Below, piece after piece: positions 17,032 to 25,007 of a DNA stretch of 64,000 bases (the first letter of the stretch is position 1; every line of letters begins with the position of its first letter). A program made the position numbers and the translations under genes. The stretch covers positions 1 through 64,000 of the forward strand of contig NZ_JAMQAW010000051.1 in assembly GCF_023701525.1 (NCBI RefSeq). Reading direction: 5' to 3'. The notes under the pieces were generated by a model, which did no database searches, was not told the DNA's origin, and worked only from the letters and a program-made list of their open reading frames with translations. The DNA is from Streptomyces albipurpureus. Its GTDB lineage: Bacteria; Actinomycetota; Actinomycetes; Streptomycetales; Streptomycetaceae.

Positions 17032-17868
17032 ATGTCTCGCCCTGGGAACACCAAACGCGTCACGGACAGCACAAAGAACGTCGACGCTGCTCAGAGGAGC
17101 GTCGAAGCGACGGAGGTCCGATCAGCTCATGGTCAGCCGCGTCCCAGCGGGCTTGAAAACACTCGAATGCCGTCAGCAGCCGAGCGCACACGAACTCTCG
17201 TACAGAGTACATGCTCCGCGGTACTGCTCATCGCGGGCGTCGACAGCCCCCGCCCCGAGCTGCTCAGCCCCCATGCACGGGTGGTGGGGCCCGACGGTGA
17301 GGTCTTCCTCCTCTTTCCCGCGGACTCCCCCGCCGTCCGCGCGGCCACCCACGCCCAGGACGACGAGCTCACGGCCGTGCTGGAGATCACCGATGTGGCA
17401 CCGGTCTCCGTCCCCCACCGTATCCGCGGCCGTGCCTGGGTGACGGGCTGGCTCACCAGTGTGCCCGGAGTGGCCGAGCCCGGCTTGATGATGCTCCGCC
17501 TCGAAGTCGGCGAACTGAGCGTGGACGACCTCTGGGGCGCAGCCACGGTCGAGCCCGAGGACTTCACCGAAGCCGGTGTCGATCCGCTGATCGCCCATGA
17601 GACCGAGCTGCTCCAGCATCTGCACTCGGCCCACGGTGAGCAGGTCCAGGAGCTCTGCGGACTGCTCGGTGAGCGCGTCGACGGCATGGGCACGGAGAAC
17701 GGACGCATCCGGCGGGCGGTGCCGCTGGCGCTCGATCGCTTTGGACTGCGGGTGCGCTTCGTCGGAGAGCGGTGCTTTGACGCCCGCTTCGACTTTCCCG
17801 AACCGGTGCAGGACATCACCGGGCTACGCCGGGCGATGCACACCCTCTTCGAGGCGGCGACGCACTGA
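17032..17868 (+). CDS. DUF2470 domain protein, predicted iron-regulated
   Basis: The 278-residue protein has an N-terminal split-barrel (pyridoxamine oxidase-like) region with CSAVLLIAGVD and VVGPDGEVFLLFPADSP, and a C-terminal DUF2470 domain (VDPLIAHETELLQHLHSAHGEQVQELC ending RVRFVGERCFDARFDFPEPV). This layout is related to HugZ-type haem-utilisation proteins. ATG 17032 has an ideal AAGGAG 5 bp upstream; an internal ATG at 17167 is where conserved sequence starts, so the first 45 residues may be an added leader. Third-position GC is lower than average in this leader. The iron box just upstream supports a role in iron or haem metabolism. Confidence 0.8.
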   Translation: MSRPGNTKRVTDSTKNVDAAQRSVEATEVRSAHGQPRPSGLENTRMPSAAERTRTLVQSTCSAVLLIAGVDSPRPELLSPHARVVGPDGEVFLLFPADSPAVRAATHAQDDELTAVLEITDVAPVSVPHRIRGRAWVTGWLTSVPGVAEPGLMMLRLEVGELSVDDLWGAATVEPEDFTEAGVDPLIAHETELLQHLHSAHGEQVQELCGLLGERVDGMGTENGRIRRAVPLALDRFGLRVRFVGERCFDARFDFPEPVQDITGLRRAMHTLFEAATH

Positions 17869-17869
17869 C

Positions 17870-17893
17870 GCGCCCCGCGCACCCGCGCGGCGC
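17870..17893. terminator. GC-rich hairpin between convergent DUF2470 gene and rarA
   Basis: GCGCC...GCGC pairs with GCGC...GGCGC across a short loop, immediately after the stop at 17868 and before the rarA stop at 17900. It is short and imperfect but well placed to end both convergent transcripts. Confidence 0.4.
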
Positions 17894-17899
17894 ACCCGG

Positions 17900-19258
17900 C
17901 TACTCGCCGCGCAGCCGCTCCCGCACCTTCTCCACCACATCCGCGTACCGGGCTTCGGCGCCGTACCGCGTCGGTTCGTAGTAGCGCTTGCCCTGCACGG
18001 CGTCCGGCGCGTACTGCTGGGCGGCGATGGCACCGGGCACATCGTGCGGATAGACATATCCCTGGGCATGGCCGAGCTTGGTCGCGCCCTTGTAGTGGCC
18101 ATCGCGCAGATGCGCGGGCACCGGGCCCGCCAGCCCGGCACGCACATCGGCGAGCGCGGCTGCGATCGCGGTGGTCGCGGTGTTCGACTTCGGAGCCAGC
18201 GCGAGCGCGATCGTCGCGTGGCTGAGGGTGAGGGCGGCCTCCGGGAAACCGATCATGGCCACTGCCTGGGCCGCGGCAACAGCGGTCGGCAGTGCCGTCG
18301 GGTCCGCGAGACCGATGTCCTCGCTCGCTGAGATCATCAACCGGCGAGCGATGAACCGAGGGTCCTCGCCGGCATCGATCATGCGGGCCAGGTAGTGCAG
18401 TGCCGCATCCACATCGGAGCCGCGGATGGACTTGATCAGGGCACTCGCCACGTCGTAGTGCTGGTCACCGTCTCGGTCATAGGCGACGGCGGCACGGTCC
18501 ACGGTCTCCTCCACCGTCTGGAGGGAGACCTCCGGCTCGCCCTTGTCGAGCGCGGCGCCGGCCGCGGCCTCCAGTGCGGTCAGCACCCGCCGGGCGTCTC
18601 CGCCCGCGATCCGCAGCAGATGTGCCTCGGCGTCCGCGGGCAGCGAGAGCGCACCGCCCAGACCGCGCTCATCGGCCAGGGCGCGAGCGAGCAACCCCTT
18701 GAGGTCCTCGTCGGTGAGCGACTCCAGCGTCAGCAGCAGGGAGCGGGAGAGCAGCGGTGAGATCACCGAGAAGTAGGGGTTCTCCGTCGTGGCGGCGATC
18801 AAGGTCACCCAGCGGTTCTCGACGGCGGGCAGCAATGAGTCCTGCTGGGCTTTGGAGAAGCGGTGGATCTCATCGAGGAAGAGGAGGGTCTCCCGGCCGT
18901 AGCCGCCCGCGGCCCGACGTGCGCCCTCGATGACCGCCCGGACCTCCTTGACCCCCGCGGTGATCGCCGACAGCTCCACAAAACGCTTGTCGGTCGCCTT
19001 GGACACCACATAGGCCAGGGTCGTCTTGCCCGTCCCCGGCGGGCCCCAGAGGATCACCGATGACGGCCCGGCCCGGCCGGGGCTCGCGCCGGGACCGGTG
19101 CCGACCAGTCTGCGCAGGGGTGAGCCCGGCTTCAGCAGATGGCGCTGGCCGACGACCTCGTCGAGGGTGCGCGGACGCATCCGAACAGCCAGGGGGCTGC
19201 TGGACGGGTCCTTCTCCTGGCGTTCTTCGGCAGCTGCGGTAAAGAGGTCGGGCTCCAC
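17900..19258 (-). CDS. rarA: Replication-associated recombination protein A (AAA ATPase)
   Basis: The 452-residue protein is a RarA/MgsA clamp-loader-like AAA ATPase that acts at stalled replication forks. Walker A is GPPGTGKTT (72-80) and Walker B LFLDEIHRF, followed by the sensor 1 ATTEN motif and the C-terminal tetramerisation region DGHYKGATKLGHAQGY, which is diagnostic for the family. The N-terminus starts MEPDLFTAAAEER. It appears to be a single-gene unit in the minus direction. Confidence 0.94.
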   Translation of the reverse strand: MEPDLFTAAAEERQEKDPSSSPLAVRMRPRTLDEVVGQRHLLKPGSPLRRLVGTGPGASPGRAGPSSVILWGPPGTGKTTLAYVVSKATDKRFVELSAITAGVKEVRAVIEGARRAAGGYGRETLLFLDEIHRFSKAQQDSLLPAVENRWVTLIAATTENPYFSVISPLLSRSLLLTLESLTDEDLKGLLARALADERGLGGALSLPADAEAHLLRIAGGDARRVLTALEAAAGAALDKGEPEVSLQTVEETVDRAAVAYDRDGDQHYDVASALIKSIRGSDVDAALHYLARMIDAGEDPRFIARRLMISASEDIGLADPTALPTAVAAAQAVAMIGFPEAALTLSHATIALALAPKSNTATTAIAAALADVRAGLAGPVPAHLRDGHYKGATKLGHAQGYVYPHDVPGAIAAQQYAPDAVQGKRYYEPTRYGAEARYADVVEKVRERLRGE

Positions 19259-19285
19259 GCGAGGAAGCCTATGTCAGCGCACTGA

Positions 19286-19310
19286 CAGCGCCCCCGGTCC
19301 GAGGGCGCTG
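19286..19310 (-). terminator. Hairpin downstream of the VKOR gene
   Basis: CAGCGCCC (19286-19293) pairs with GGGCGCTG (19303-19310). On the minus strand it follows the VKOR stop by 20 bp and precedes rarA, so it probably separates the two units. Confidence 0.6.
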
Positions 19311-19330
19311 GAGCGGATGGCGGGGAGGAC

Positions 19331-19966
19331 TCAGCTGATCCAGAAGTCCCACCAGCGGGTCAGGATGAGCATGCCGATGATGCCGATCCACAGGACGGGG
19401 GGCATCCAGTGGAACTCCAGCAGCACATTGCGCAGCCCCTCGGGCACCTTGATGATCCGGTGCCGGATGTTGTGCACGGTGACGTAGCAGAACATCACGA
19501 TGGTGGCGGCCCAGGCCAGGGAGCACCAGAGGCAGAGGGAGTTGATGTTGTACAGGGACTGGTACATCAGCCAGGTGCAGAAACCGACCCCGAACAGACA
19601 GCCCGCGTTCAGGCCGAGCCAGAACCAAGGCTTGTAGCGGGCACCCGCCAGTAGCCCGACACCGATGACGATCACCATCGAGTACGTCACCAGACCGAGC
19701 ATCGGGTTCGGGAAGCCGAACACGGACGCCTGGTCGCTCTTCATGATGTTGCCGCAGGACACCACCGGGTTGAGACTGCACCCCGGGGTGAAGGAGGGGT
19801 CCTTCAACAGCTTGAACTTGTCGATCGTGATGACCCAGGCGGCCAGCAGTCCCGCCGCGCCGGTGATCACCAACAGCCAGGCGAAGGCGCGGCTGCCGCC
19901 GATCGTGCCCCTGGCGCCGTCCTCGCGCTCACCGGAGGACACATCGTCTACCGCCGCTGTCGTCAT
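19331..19966 (-). CDS. Vitamin K epoxide reductase family membrane protein
   Basis: The 211-residue protein has about five membrane helices. The VKOR active-site pair is CLWC in NINSLCLWCSLAW, and the conserved loop cysteines are in TPGCSLNPVVSCGNIM. Bacterial VKOR homologues reoxidise DsbA-type oxidases with quinone, forming disulfides in exported proteins. ATG 19966 (MTTAAVDD) is chosen over an upstream frame. A DsbA-like protein is encoded at 58221 in the same window, but the two are not adjacent and no functional link can be claimed. Confidence 0.9.
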   Translation of the reverse strand: MTTAAVDDVSSGEREDGARGTIGGSRAFAWLLVITGAAGLLAAWVITIDKFKLLKDPSFTPGCSLNPVVSCGNIMKSDQASVFGFPNPMLGLVTYSMVIVIGVGLLAGARYKPWFWLGLNAGCLFGVGFCTWLMYQSLYNINSLCLWCSLAWAATIVMFCYVTVHNIRHRIIKVPEGLRNVLLEFHWMPPVLWIGIIGMLILTRWWDFWIS

Positions 19967-20450
19967 ATCGCCGTTTCCCTTGCTCAGTGGCCTGCACGGG
20001 CACCGACATTGTGCCGTACCCCCCTGTGGAACCACTGTTCGGTGGACATAAGGACGTCCGTACGGTCGTCCCCTCGGTTCGGATCACAGCCCGGGCCGGT
20101 ACGGACGAGCGGTACGGGGTGGGCTGGGCCCACGTCCGGGGAAGGGCCCGCGGCGGACGGCTGGGCCCGTGTCTCCGTGGGCGGGGACTCCCCCAGCGCT
20201 GGCGCTCGACGCTCGGGGAGGAGGAGGGGCCCTGCTGCCCGCCCACCCTTCAGGGCCGTCGCGATCCCTGCCACATGTCCCGAAAGTGCCTTTTTGGTGG
20301 CTGGAAACAGCGTCGCCCGCTGGGCGGGGCGGAGCTTCACGGGGTTGACACGGACGCAGCGGCTCGCCCCAGCGTTGGCGCCCGCGCCGTACACGGCAAA
20401 ACCGGCCCTCCCCTGGAAGTCATCAGGAGAGGACCGGTCTGTGCCGAACG
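19967..20450. other. Intergenic stretch between the VKOR gene and hisS
   Basis: These 484 bp hold the hisS terminator (20401-20438) and a hairpin of the kind common between Streptomyces genes (CTCCCC at 20188-20193 with GGGGAG at 20215-20220, inner arms AGCG and CGCT). One frame on the minus strand stays open for 136 codons but has no recognisable sequence and crosses the terminator region, so I do not call a gene. The VKOR promoter should be at the low-coordinate end. Confidence 0.4.
20401..20438 (-). terminator. hisS terminator
   Basis: A 15-bp stem with two mismatches (20401-20415 with 20424-20438, 8-nt loop) lies 13 bp after the hisS stop. On the minus strand it is followed by a short T run, so it is a good intrinsic terminator. 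Confidence 0.8.
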
Positions 20451-21713
20451 TCAGGCCAACCGGGCGCGGAGCGTCTCGGTGATCTCCGACAGGGGCACGG
20501 GCGCCTGCTCGCCCGACTCCATGTCCTTCAACTGCACGATTCCCTCGGCGAGATCACGGTCGCCGGCGACGATCGTGTACCGCGCACCGCTTCGGTTGGC
20601 CACCTTCATGGCGCCCTTGAGGCCACGACCGCCAAAGGCGAAGTCGGCCGCGACACCCGCCCGCCTGAGCTGGGTGACCACACTGAACAGCGCCCTGCGC
20701 GCCTCCTCGCCGAGGGGCACGGCGAAGACACTGGTGGCCGGGGCGATGGCCAGCTCAATGCCCTCCACCTCCAGGGCGAGCACCGTACGGTCGACACCCA
20801 GTGCCCAGCCCACCGACGGCAGGGCCGGGCCGCCGATCATCTCGGACAGTCCGTCATAGCGGCCACCGCCACCCACCGCGGACTGGGAGCCCAGACCGTC
20901 GTGGACGAACTCAAAGGTCGTCCGGGTGTAGTAGTCGAGGCCGCGCACCAGCTTCTCGTCGTCCTCGAAGGGGACGCCCGCCTCGGTCAGCAGCTCGCGC
21001 ACCTCCTTGTGGTAGGCGCGGCAGGCATCACAGAGGTAGTCAGCGAGCAGCGGAGCGCCCGAGAGCTGCTTCTGCACCTCGGAGCGCTTGTCATCGAGGA
21101 CCCGCAGCGGATTGATCTCCAGTCGCCTGCGGGTCTCGTCGTCCAGCTCCAGCCCGCGCAGAAAGTCCTGGAGCGCGGAGCGGTAGACCGGACGGCACTC
21201 CTGGTCCCCCAGGGAGTTCAGCAGGAGGCGGAAGTTCCGCAGCCCGAGCGAGCGGTACGCCTGGTCCGCCAAGATGATCAACTCGGCGTCCAGCGCCGGG
21301 TCCTCAGCTCCGATGGCCTCGGCCCCGACCTGGGAGAAGTGGCGGTAGCGGCCCTTCTGCGGGCGCTCGTAGCGGTAGTACGAACCCGAGTACCAGAGCT
21401 TCACCGGCAGATTGCCCTGCTTGTGGAGGTTGGCCTCCAAGGCGGCGCGCAGCACGGATGCGGTGCCTTCGGGCCGCAGGGCGAGCCGGGTGCCGCCCTT
21501 GGTCTCGAAGGCGTACATCTCCTTGCTCACGATGTCGGTGGACTCACCGACGCCGCGTGCGAAGAGTTCGACGTTCTCGAATCCGGGGGTCTCCACATAG
21601 CCGTAGCCCGAGCTGCGCAGTGGCGCCGCGAGGGCGTCGCGTACTGCCAGATAGGTGGCCGAGACAGGGGGCAGCAGATCATAGGTGCCCTTGGGGGCCT
21701 GAAAGGTACTCAC
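20451..21713 (-). CDS. hisS: Histidine--tRNA ligase
   Basis: The 420-residue class II synthetase begins MSTFQAPKGTYDLLPP. Motif 2 is the YRYERPQKGRYRHFSQVGAE region, and the histidine-specific sequences LVRGLDYYTRTTFEF (His A) and GGGRYDGL (His B) are present. The C-terminal anticodon-binding domain ends the protein. It is full length. The start lies 12 bp after the MBL-fold hydrolase stop, suggesting co-transcription from the upstream gene. Confidence 0.97.
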   Translation of the reverse strand: MSTFQAPKGTYDLLPPVSATYLAVRDALAAPLRSSGYGYVETPGFENVELFARGVGESTDIVSKEMYAFETKGGTRLALRPEGTASVLRAALEANLHKQGNLPVKLWYSGSYYRYERPQKGRYRHFSQVGAEAIGAEDPALDAELIILADQAYRSLGLRNFRLLLNSLGDQECRPVYRSALQDFLRGLELDDETRRRLEINPLRVLDDKRSEVQKQLSGAPLLADYLCDACRAYHKEVRELLTEAGVPFEDDEKLVRGLDYYTRTTFEFVHDGLGSQSAVGGGGRYDGLSEMIGGPALPSVGWALGVDRTVLALEVEGIELAIAPATSVFAVPLGEEARRALFSVVTQLRRAGVAADFAFGGRGLKGAMKVANRSGARYTIVAGDRDLAEGIVQLKDMESGEQAPVPLSEITETLRARLA

Positions 21714-21725
21714 TGAAGTCTCTCG

Positions 21726-22433
21726 TCACATTCCTCGTCGGGGAGCGTCGGTGCTCCCAAGGCCGGCTGCCACTTCCCTGAGATAGGGGTTGGCGGCACG
21801 CTCACGGCCGATGGTCGTCTGGGGACCGTGTCCCGACAGCACCACGGTCGAGTCGTCGAGCGGCAGGCACACGCGGGCCAGCGACTGGAGCATCTCACCG
21901 TGATCACCGCCGGGAAGGTCGGTGCGTCCGATGGAGCCGGCGAAGAGCAGATCGCCCGAGAAGAACACTGAGGGGACATCCCCGGTCTCGGGCATCTGGA
22001 AGGTCACCGACCCCTTGGTATGGCCGGGCGCATGCGACACCGTCAGCTCCATACCGGCGAGTTTCAGTCGGGCGCCGTCGATCAGCTCATGTACATCGGA
22101 CGGTTCGCCGACGGTGAGCTCTCCCATGAGCTGAGTCCCCAACGACCGGCCCAGCGCCTTCTCGGGGTCGCTCATCATGTACCGGTCCGCCGGGTGGATC
22201 CAGGCGGGCACGTCATGGGCGCCGCACACCGGGACGACCGACGCGACATGGTCGATATGGCCATGGGTGAGGACCACGGCGACCGGCTTGAGGCGATGCT
22301 TCCTGACCGCTTCGGCAACGCCTTCGGTGGCCTGGTGGCCCGGGTCGATGATGACGCACTCCTCACCCGCGGCGGGGGCGACCAGATAGCAGTTGGTCCC
22401 CCAGGCCCCAGCGGGGAACCCGGCAATAAGCAC
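21726..22433 (-). CDS. MBL-fold hydrolase, glyoxalase II-like
   Basis: The 235-residue protein has the metallo-beta-lactamase fold. The metal-binding motif is THGHIDH (56-62), followed by SHAPGHTKGS, FSGDLLF with the bridging Asp, and a distal LSGHGPQT histidine. It resembles hydroxyacylglutathione hydrolases; since actinobacteria use mycothiol, a related thiol ester is more likely than a glutathione one. The GTG start at 22433 is preceded by GAGGA at 6 bp, and the longer in-frame reading upstream is rejected. It probably leads the hisS operon. Confidence 0.88.
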   Translation of the reverse strand: MLIAGFPAGAWGTNCYLVAPAAGEECVIIDPGHQATEGVAEAVRKHRLKPVAVVLTHGHIDHVASVVPVCGAHDVPAWIHPADRYMMSDPEKALGRSLGTQLMGELTVGEPSDVHELIDGARLKLAGMELTVSHAPGHTKGSVTFQMPETGDVPSVFFSGDLLFAGSIGRTDLPGGDHGEMLQSLARVCLPLDDSTVVLSGHGPQTTIGRERAANPYLREVAAGLGSTDAPRRGM

Positions 22434-22617
22434 GATCGTCCTCGGTGTGGTTGCAGAGATGTCTAGCGGCGAATTCAACAGCGGGAATGTCGTAGCAAAA
22501 GGAAATCTGTCGCGACCGCGGATATGAGATCGCGCCAGTTCAGAGCCTACCGGCGGTGCTGCTTCCACAGCCAACCCGTATACGGTACGGGCACACTCAA
22601 CCGGTCGGCGGCAGATG

Positions 22618-22642
22618 CCGTGCACGGGGCAGCCGTGCACGG
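22618..22642. repeat. Two copies of palindrome CCGTGCACGG, 15 bp apart
   Basis: CCGTGCACGG occurs at 22618-22627 and 22633-22642, each a perfect 10-bp palindrome separated by 5 bp. Together they could also pair with each other to form a hairpin in the leader of the cyclophilin gene, which starts at 22663. Operator or RNA structure are both possible. Confidence 0.6.
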
Positions 22643-22662
22643 GAAAAGAAGGAGAAGACCCG

Positions 22663-23457
22663 GTGGTCAGCAGCGATCAGCGGCGGCGCCAGCTCGCCAA
22701 GGAGAAATTCGAGCGCCAGCAGCAGCGGCGGGCGCAGGCCCGTAGACGAAGGCAGCGGATCACCATCATGGCGGCCGCGGGAGCCGTGGTGGTCGCGTCG
22801 GGCGTAGCGGTCTACGCCTCGATCGGGCTGTCCGACGGGGACAACGAGGCGGACGGGCAGAGCCCGGGCGCGAAGGCGAGCCAGCCGGCCGCGCCGACCC
22901 CCTCGGAGGTCAAGAGTCCTGAGCCCGCCTTGTCGGTGGACAAGAAGGCCGGGTACTCGATGAAGCTCACCAGCGACCGGGGAGTCATCGAGTTCGCCAT
23001 GGAGGCGGCGAAAACGCCTCGGACCGTGAACTCGTTCAAGGCACTCGCCGAGAAGGGGTACTTCAACGGGACCAAGTGTCACCGGCTGACCACCGAGGGC
23101 ATCTTTGTGCTCCAGTGCGGCGACCCGAAGGGCGATGGCACCGGAGGCCCCGGCTACAACATCCCCGATGAGGACCTGGCCGCCCTCGGCAAGCCGGAGG
23201 CGGACACCAAGGTCGCCTATCCGGCGGGGACGGTGGCCATGGCAAATACGGGCCAGCCCAACAGCGGTGGCAGCCAGTTCTTCCTCGTGTACAAGGACAG
23301 TCGGCTGCCCCCCACCTACACGCAGTTCGGCAAGATGGACGCCGCGAGCCTGAAGGTGTTGCAGGACGTGGCGAAGGCAGGCGTCAAGGGCGGCGGGGCC
23401 GATGGGGCACCGGCCACGTCGGTCACCATCAAGAAGGCAGCCGTCACCAAGCGCTGA
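22663..23457 (+). CDS. Membrane-anchored cyclophilin-type peptidyl-prolyl isomerase
   Basis: The 264-residue protein starts with a very basic cytoplasmic stretch rich in Arg and Gln (1-32), then one transmembrane helix (about 33-55), a linker of about 35 residues rich in Ala/Pro/Ser, and an extracytoplasmic cyclophilin domain (FNGTKCHRLTTEGIFVLQCGDPKGDGTGGPGY, ANTGQPNSGGSQFFLVY). It should accelerate prolyl isomerisation outside the membrane. In the active-site segment the usual F-H-R is C-H-R, a family variation. GTG 22663 is chosen because AAGGAG lies 8 bp upstream. Confidence 0.9.
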   Translation: MVSSDQRRRQLAKEKFERQQQRRAQARRRRQRITIMAAAGAVVVASGVAVYASIGLSDGDNEADGQSPGAKASQPAAPTPSEVKSPEPALSVDKKAGYSMKLTSDRGVIEFAMEAAKTPRTVNSFKALAEKGYFNGTKCHRLTTEGIFVLQCGDPKGDGTGGPGYNIPDEDLAALGKPEADTKVAYPAGTVAMANTGQPNSGGSQFFLVYKDSRLPPTYTQFGKMDAASLKVLQDVAKAGVKGGGADGAPATSVTIKKAAVTKR

Positions 23458-23636
23458 CCTCCGGGCGGGCGGGCGCCCGGAGGGGCCTGACGAACTTCGG
23501 GCGCGCTGAGTGCGGACAGCCGGGCGGCCGGTCGCCTAGATTGGCGTTGTGCAGGGCGGGCGCTGCCCGCCCCGAGGAAACTGTGGACGATGCCCGGGGG
23601 CAGCACCCTTGGCGGGCATCAGGTGGAGGAGGCGCT

Positions 23637-24866
23637 GTGAGCAGCGACCCGTGGGGCCGTGTCGACGAGACGGGCACCGTGTACGTGCGTACAGCCGACG
23701 GCGAGAAGGTCGTGGGATCGTGGCAGGCCGGTACTCCCGAGGAGGCCCTGGCCTATTTCGAGCGCAAGTACGAGGGCCTGGCGGTCGAGATCGGCCTGCT
23801 CGAACGGCGGGTGAAGACCACCGACCTGTCCGCCAAGGACGCCCAAGCTGCCATCGACCACCTGCGCCAGCAGGTGGACGAACACCACGCCGTGGGTGAT
23901 CTCGATGCCCTGGCCCAGCGGCTCAAGGCGATCACCGAAGCGGTCGACAAGCGCCGCGAGGAGCGCAAGGTTCAGCGGGCCAAGCAGCACGACGAAGCGC
24001 GTGTGGCCAAGGAAGCCCTGGTCAGCGAGGCTGAGGAGCTGGCTCAGAGCGAGCAGTGGCGGTCCGCGGGTGAGCGGCTGCGGGCGCTGGTGGACACCTG
24101 GAAGGGCCTCCCCCGGCTCGACCGCAAGTCGGATGACGAGTTGTGGCACCGCTTCTCCCACGCGCGCTCCGCGTTCTCCAAGCGGCGCAAGGCACACTTC
24201 GCCTCGCTGGACGCGCAGCGCGAGGACGCCCGCAAGACCAAGGAGAAGCTGGTCGTCGAGGCGGAGTCGCTCTCCAACTCCACCGACTGGGGCAACACGG
24301 CGGCCCGTTACCGCGACTTGATGACGGAGTGGAAGGCCGCGGGTCGTGCCCAGCGCGATGCCGAAGACGATCTGTGGAACCGCTTCCGGGGCGCGCAGGA
24401 CGTCTTCTTCGCCGCCCGCAGCGGGGTGTTCGCCGAGCGGGACGCCGAGCAGTCGGAGAACCTGAAGCTCAAGGAAGAGCTCGCCACCGAGGCGGAGAAG
24501 CTGGTTCCGGTGACCGATCTCAAGGCCGCCCGGGCTGCCTTCCGCGCGCTGAACGAGCATTGGGAAGCGATCGGGCATGTGCCGAGGGACGCCCGTCCCC
24601 GGGTTGAGGGCCGTATGCATGCCGTGGAGCGGGCCATGCAGGAGTCCGAGGAGAATGAGTGGCGCCGGACGAACCCCGAGGCACGGGCTCGCGCCGCGGG
24701 TCTGACCGGGCAACTCCAGGCCGCCGTGGACAAACTGCGCGGGCAGATCGACACCGCGCGGGCGAGTGGCAACAACGCCAGGGCGGACAAGCTCGCCAAG
24801 GAGCTCGAAGGCCGGCAGGCACTGCTCGACCAGGCGCTCAAGGGTCTTGAGGAGTTCGGCGGCTAG
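23637..24866 (+). CDS. DUF349 coiled-coil protein
   Basis: The 409-residue protein is highly charged and helical and contains several DUF349 repeats, recognisable as W-x-x-x-R and LWxRF patterns (DELWHRFSHARSAFSKRRKAHF, DDLWNRFRGAQDVFFAARS). N- and C-terminal parts have long coiled-coil character (LTGQLQAAVDKLRGQIDTARA). Function is unknown; no signal peptide or membrane helix is present, so it is cytoplasmic. The GTG start at 23637 follows GGAGG by about 7 bp. It is convergent with relA, with strong hairpins between. Confidence 0.88.
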   Translation: MSSDPWGRVDETGTVYVRTADGEKVVGSWQAGTPEEALAYFERKYEGLAVEIGLLERRVKTTDLSAKDAQAAIDHLRQQVDEHHAVGDLDALAQRLKAITEAVDKRREERKVQRAKQHDEARVAKEALVSEAEELAQSEQWRSAGERLRALVDTWKGLPRLDRKSDDELWHRFSHARSAFSKRRKAHFASLDAQREDARKTKEKLVVEAESLSNSTDWGNTAARYRDLMTEWKAAGRAQRDAEDDLWNRFRGAQDVFFAARSGVFAERDAEQSENLKLKEELATEAEKLVPVTDLKAARAAFRALNEHWEAIGHVPRDARPRVEGRMHAVERAMQESEENEWRRTNPEARARAAGLTGQLQAAVDKLRGQIDTARASGNNARADKLAKELEGRQALLDQALKGLEEFGG

Positions 24867-24919
24867 TGCGGCCGACGCGCTGAACTCGCGAAGGGGCTCT
24901 CGTACTTCTGGTACGGGGG

Positions 24920-24989
24920 CCCTTTCCGCTGCCCGGAGTGCGGCCCACGGGAAAGGGACCTGCTGGGCCCGGTGGGCCTAGCAGGTCCC
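24920..24989. terminator. Double hairpin between convergent DUF349 gene and relA
   Basis: The main hairpin (24955-24970 with 24974-24989, 3-nt loop) has a 16-bp stem with one G-T pair. A second, mutually exclusive stem pairs CCCTTTCC (24920-24927) with GGAAAGGG (24950-24957). Both lie between two stops, so this is a bidirectional terminator with alternative folds. Confidence 0.8.
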
Positions 24990-25007
24990 CGGTGCCGGGC
25001 CTATGGC

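Noticed and set aside
19984..20394. Open frame of 136 codons on the minus strand between the VKOR gene and hisS
   Set aside because: No recognisable sequence, no ribosome site, and it covers typical intergenic hairpins; long open frames arise by chance at this GC content.
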